The position numbers were made by a program, and so were the translations under genes. The notes beneath the pieces were generated by a model. That model did not search any database. It was not told the origin of the DNA and saw nothing but the letters and a program-made list of their open reading frames with translations. A stretch of DNA of 64,000 nt from Liquidambar formosana (lineage: Eukaryota; Streptophyta; Magnoliopsida; Saxifragales; Altingiaceae), in the NCBI GenBank assembly GCA_039720395.1, contig CM077826.1:30004810-30068809 (forward strand), given 5' to 3'. Every line of letters begins with the position of its first letter. The first letter of the stretch is position 1. Below are positions 58,694 to 64,000 of this stretch, in pieces.

Positions 58694-60370
58694 TGTTATT
58701 ATAAGGAATTGAACTAGAAGGAAATAGAATGCGGAATAACTTGAATAACAAAAATTTCCTATCAATTCCATGCAACCCATGAATCTGATTGTGGTTCATA
58801 CAAAACAATAAAACCCTAATTACAAAGAGAGGGTTTAGAACTTACAGTTGATTATGTCTTCTCCTTTTTGCTCCAAGCTTTGATTCTGGACAGCGGTGAA
58901 TGAGCAGCCCAAGTGTGCTGCCTCCAACGGTATCCACACCTAGCTAGAGCTTCAAGTCTTTTCCTTCTTCTTCCTTGTTGTTGCTAGAGGTGGAGAAGAA
59001 AGAGAGAGAGAAGAAAGCCTCCAACACTTTGGACGGCTAGGGTTGGGAGTGTGCAAGCAAGCCTATGCCATGTCACACATAAGTATGACTTATATATGCC
59101 ACACTAAAGGGGCCCGCCCTAGGGGAGAACCCTTTTAGGGTTTTGTGCAATTTCCCTAAATTGCACAATAACTCCTATTGTTTACATCAAATACAAACAA
59201 GGCCTCAAAGAACTATTCTTTATGCACTCATACCCTTTTTCTCATAGACTTTAAAGCTCATCTTGCATGATCAGTGTGTGACCCATTGGGTTCACATCAT
59301 CAAGTAGTAGGAATAGCACAAGGTGTGCACAATGGAACTCTTTCCATTCAGGGTCTAATTGGAACTCCTTCCAATTCCCTAATTGATTATAACTCACTTA
59401 TATCAATTAGGGCTTCTACTAACCATGAATAACACCTAGCATATGGTTCATGGTGTTGTCCTTAATGAGGTGAATAAGTATCTAACAAAGAACCCTTCTG
59501 TTATAGTTTATAGGTTACAATTGCACCCTTCCTTCAACACAATGTCTCCCATTAAACTAATAGGACATGGAAGTCTGTCAAGTCCCTAGTTTAATTACTT
59601 TATACTCAGTCATGAATATCAACTCATTGATGAATTCATGAAACTCTTTTCATATTCATCCTACCATGGCCATGGATTTAATGAGTTATATTATGAATGC
59701 TATATGAGACATTCTCTCTCTTTTTCCTGAGAGTGATGGATCCCTTGTCGATCACTCACATGCCTTCATACACATAGTAGTAGGGCCAATGAACACCTTT
59801 GCAGACCCCTGAATAGGATCTGCACTTAGTGTTATCAAACTTCTAAAGCTACATGTATAAGGCAACTATGGTGTCTCAAGTCTAAGGATTACTTGTACCA
59901 CTATAACAATGAGAAACTGATTGACAGGCAGGATAAAACTCCATTCAGTTTATCTCATATCTTTGGTCACATTCAGTGTACCTATTCTCGCAATAGGCAC
60001 CCACTTGTTGGTTGTAGTGTCTCCACACAAATAGCTTGAGACTAGCTATCCTCCTATAGAGCCAACCTAACAAGTGCTAGTCCTATGGTTCATTACTGTC
60101 CATCATAGTGAACCTTCAACTAGGAATGCTTTAGGAGTTTAGTACAGAGATATATCTATAGTCTCAAAATTACAACTCTTTGTAATTCTATATTCTCAAC
60201 TCTAACTCCATGGACATATTATGTAAATATAAATGATGCATATAAACATAATAGAATAAGCCCTTTTATTAAATCAATAATAAATGTGACATACATAAAT
60301 GAAATCAAATGATTGTTCCTAATCCCTAAACAATCATCTCTATGATTGGCTCTAGGGCATAATCCTCACA
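58694..60370 (-). repeat. 3' LTR of the second C-family element
   Basis: About 1,677 bp, ending CCTCACA on plus where C has CCTAACA. More diverged from C's LTR than C's two LTRs are from each other. Confidence 0.9.
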
Positions 60371-62150
60371 ATCTCCTACTTGCACTGAAGCCAATCGACC
60401 ATGTATCGCATACTTATCTTCTCAAGATGTTGGTCTTAGACATAACCAATTATGTTTTAAAGCTTTAGTCAGTAGGTCTACAAAAACTTACGTAGATAAT
60501 ATCTTCTATAATGTATCTATTACCTCTTCCAATGATTCCTCTAATCACTTGGAATTCCCACTCTATGTGTTTGGACTTTTGATGAGACCGTGATTCCTAT
60601 ACTTGAGATATAGACCCATTGTTGTCACAAAACAAGGTGTGGGCAACTCAATGGAAGGAACAACTCCAAGTTCTAAATGAACTTATAGATCCAAACAGTC
60701 TCCTAGACAATGCGACAATTAATTCACCCTTAATAATGGAATCCACTGTATCTTTCATACAGTTCTTCCATTAAGTATTTCACCAACTAAAGTGAATATA
60801 AAATATACCCCATATGGATTATATCCAAATCCATATACCCATCTACTATGAGTTTACAATTTCCATATACAATTCAATATTCCAAATTTGAATTGACTGA
60901 TAACTATTTGTAACAATTACAACATAATAGATATCAGGTTCAATACATAGTGTAGAATAAGGCTTCTTAACACTTTAAGAACCTTACTTGTGTTATCCTA
61001 GGGCACATGCCCTTGAATAATGAATTCTTATCTGAAGTAAATCAGACCTCCCTTAGAATTCTCCATGTTGAACTCCTTCAACATTTCAACTATGTTTGAT
61101 GATTTTGAGATACTTAGCAATCTATATGATCTATCTCTATAGATCTTGTTGGATGCTTCTGCCAAATCTTTTATGAATTAGTTTTTCTCCAAAAACCAAA
61201 ACGATTAGGATGTCATTCATATATCATTCATAATGATTAGGATGTCATCTATACTTAGGATAAAGAAAAACGATCGCACTCCCACTAACCTTTTATACAC
61301 TCATGGTCCATCTATACAATGAGAGAAATCAAACAATTTGATTACTTCAACTTTATAGATGTTCTAATTATGAGAACCTTGTAGTCTATTAATAGACTTC
61401 TATAACTTACACACTTTTATGGTTTTTCACCATTTGATATAACATCTTTATATCCTTTTTGACATATCTCATATTCAAAATGTGTGTTTATAGATAACAA
61501 GATCCAAATGGATTTCAGCATAACTATTATCAAACAAGTTTCTTTATAGACAACTTTTTGCCTATGTTGAAAACATTCTTAAATAGCCAAGCCTTTTAGG
61601 TCTCTACCTGTCTATATTGGATTTAATGACTCTTAGTCATTTCTCAAGTTAATGTCAAACATCGCCTAATCATAATCAATAGGATTATCTTGGTGATCTT
61701 TATCACCAAAGAACAATTCTTTCACATTCTAATGGAGATACAATTTCTCTCTTATGTTAAAGAAATATCCAATTTGATCTATGAAAAGAATGTGGTGTAA
61801 TTAAAGGTTTTGCCTCAATAGGGGCAAGGGTTGGATCTTTGTTGGTTTGTGGCTTTACAAACAATTCTGTAAATTCTATCTACTTTTGCATCTTTCTTGA
61901 ATGAACTCTTTCTCAAGAAAATCCAGCAATCATCCTAATGGACAACTTTTGTTCATTAGAGTAATAGAAATACTATCCCAACCACTTTTAGGATATACCA
62001 CAATTCAACACTTACTTGACCTTATTTCCAGATTGTCTACATTATGTTTCCAGACAAACGTAGCACAAGCCCAAGCCTTAACTTCTTTAAGTTGGGTTTC
62101 TTCCCATATCATATCTGATATAATTGGGACAAAACTGGAGTGAACCCTAA
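60371..62150 (-). pseudogene. Decayed Copia pol in second C-family copy
   Basis: The same fragments as in C. RNase H (DNNGSISQV, stop, ESRSHQKSKHIEWEF) lies near 60635-60540, the RT box near 61270-61230 and the integrase tail near 62140-61880. The stop after QV is shared with C. The stop after HIE in C is absent here (tryptophan), so that one arose later in C. Confidence 0.8.
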
Positions 62151-64000
62151 ATTATCAATATGTAGCAATTTTAAGGTATATCCTAGATGGATACATTAGT
62201 AAAACTCATCATGGATCAAACCATATCTTAATAGGGTTCAATTTGTTCTCTTAGATTCACCATTGAGCTATGGTATTCTAAGATGAGTCTACTATAATTG
62301 AATGCATGCTCTACATGACTGTATACATCACAATGTATAGTCAAATTATAAATGTAACTCATTCACTTCACCAAGTAAAAGATGGGTTTGGTCATCTCAT
62401 AACCAAGTCATAATCGTTACATTTAAATGAGAGTCTCTACATCTCTTGTATTCTCGGAATACGTTGCATTCGCTCTAATTAGTCATTTAAATTCGGAAAT
62501 CAAATTTCTAGAATGTCTTAAATGACTTAGTTAAGAAATAAGTTCCCAAAATTAATCTAGCAACTCTTGCTCTATTAAAATTTTTAAAGGTAACTTATTA
62601 TCTACTTAACTTTCTGCTTCGATTTAGATTATACTAGAATCCAAAAACCAAGAAGCAGAACTAACCAACAATTTAGTTTAGAGCATGAACCAAAACTTCA
62701 AAAGTTTGGTTCTTCTAAGAAGACTGATACTTTATCAAGTTCCCTTTACAATACCTTATATTTACTACAAAATAATTATATTTCTTTGTCTTTGACTTTT
62801 CAAGACTTGCTTTCCTCTATGCTTCCATTTTAAATCACATCTAGCTTCTCAAGCTATTCTATGTGATTAATCATTTTTCAAAAGAATGATTATTAATAAA
62901 CAACTTTTATTACATCCTAGTCCAGAAGAAGTCCTTTACAAGTACTATACTTTATAGTATTATTTCACTCATAATACAACCTTTGTATGTGATGTAGGAC
63001 ATCAAAGGCACTTGCATTGACTAATTTTGCTTCTGAAGCTCATTAGTCATCAATACTATCATATAGCATGGCAACAAGATGCCAATTGCGCATAGTGTCT
63101 TTTTCTTCTTAGGATGTTTTATGGAGGGCCTTTAATAAAAGGCCTAATAGCATATAAACAATCTTTTGAAATTGAGAACAATTCTCAATTTCCTAAGTCA
63201 ATCAAAGAAATCGGGTTTAGTCAAACTATCAATATCCTATATTAGGAAATAGGGGTTTTGAGGTGAGTAATTAGGTAATCTACATAAACAAAGAATTAGA
63301 TTTCATTTTTATCCATAATGATTGGGTCTTTAATCATATGGTACCTCCCACTATTTTATCAAATTCCATACACCCTCTAATGGAATTCGGGAATCTCATT
63401 TCTAATGGGGATTGGGGTCCCACTGTGACCTAGAAGCCTTACATATTAGTTTCTTGACTTCTAACCCACAATAAGAAGACAACTCTTTGTCTATTGCTTC
63501 ATAAGCAAGTTCCAATCATTTTGCCTCTAGGGAACATACACCTCACTATGTTAGTTTCTTGGAATACTTCCCTAGTTAAGTTAAACCCATCATTCACACA
63601 GGTATGTTTCGCCAAATATATACCTCACATGTTAGTTTATTAGGTATATACCAGTTTAGGCACCCCATGATATCTCATATGTGATAGTTTCAAGTAATGT
63701 CTTTAACATGGGTAGCTCCTACATGTCTGCAGCCAGGTACCCACATTAAGGGACGTTAGATGATCTATAATGATGGAAGGCAATGAAGAATTCATTCCCC
63801 AATGACTTCTCCATTTTCAACTTAATATTAAATAAGAGGGGTTTTAAAGGGGTCTCATCAAATTAACATGCATCCTATGTATCAAAATTTAAACATATAA
63901 ATTATGCTATTTATAATCATACATCTCATGCTATTATAAATCATACATCGCATGCTATTATATATCAACATATATAAAGTACCATATTTTGATATTAGTC
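62151..64000 (-). other. Further internal sequence of the second C-family copy
   Basis: Aligns with 5670-7520 of C. No recognisable gene. It carries the same CATGTTAGTTTCTTG-type short repeats near 63450-63640. Confidence 0.75.

Larger units (their letters stand above)
58694..64000 (-). mobile_element. Second C-family Copia element, running out of the window
   Basis: LTR at about 58694-60370, polypurine tract at 60371-60381 (minus AAGTAGGAGAT) and 3.6 kb of internal sequence alignable throughout with 3889-7520 of C. The minus-strand orientation is inferred from the polypurine tract. The left LTR edge is blurred because it starts TGTTATTATAAGGAATTG instead of TGTTGGGAATCG. Confidence 0.9.

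Overview
The window is a stack of plant transposable elements with no recognisable single-copy host gene, tRNA, rRNA or CRISPR array. The organism is almost certainly a flowering plant. The evidence is Tat-lineage Ty3/gypsy elements with two RNase H domains, Copia elements with an initiator-tRNA-Met primer site, a PIF/Harbinger ALP1-like transposase, a plant mobile domain (PMD) gene and plant-type splice sites. I cannot name the species.

The layout reads best as insertions inside insertions. (E) A Harbinger transposase gene, 3' part at 50071-50770, is cut by (D), a Tat-type element on the minus strand (35672 to about 50072). D is cut in its antisense extra gene by (B), a second Tat-type element on the minus strand (24686-35671). 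B is cut in its 3' untranslated region by (A), a same-family copy on the plus strand (window start to 24685). A is cut in its reverse transcriptase by (C), a Copia-type element on the minus strand (2231-11923). The C insertion is proven: a perfect 5-bp target duplication GGGGC, and the empty site is present in paralog B. The other left-hand junctions lie outside the window, so those steps are inferred from junction logic.

The most interesting part is A downstream of pol. Antisense to gag-pol it carries two genes. The first (14946-16244) encodes a DUF7745/PMD-like protein with one premature stop. The second (16733-19398) is a seven-exon PMD gene whose six introns are all GT-AG and all phase 0, giving an uninterrupted 568-codon frame. 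Each of these genes, and the LTRs of the same elements, has upstream a foldback motif (CTCGGGTAACC ... GGTCACCCGAG). In the LTRs it lies about 140-200 bp before a TATA box. This suggests a shared promoter module for the sense and antisense units.

Three solo LTRs have perfect 5-bp target duplications: 36427-39886 (CTACC), 45093-47865 (GTAGG) and 55512-57221 (CGAAG). The right part (50.8-64 kb) holds low-complexity sequence, minisatellites, LTR fragments, a partial Tat LTR (57428-58693) and a second copy of the C family (58694 to window end) inserted into that LTR. The two C-family copies share an in-frame stop in RNase H, so this family probably moved while defective, with enzymes supplied in trans.
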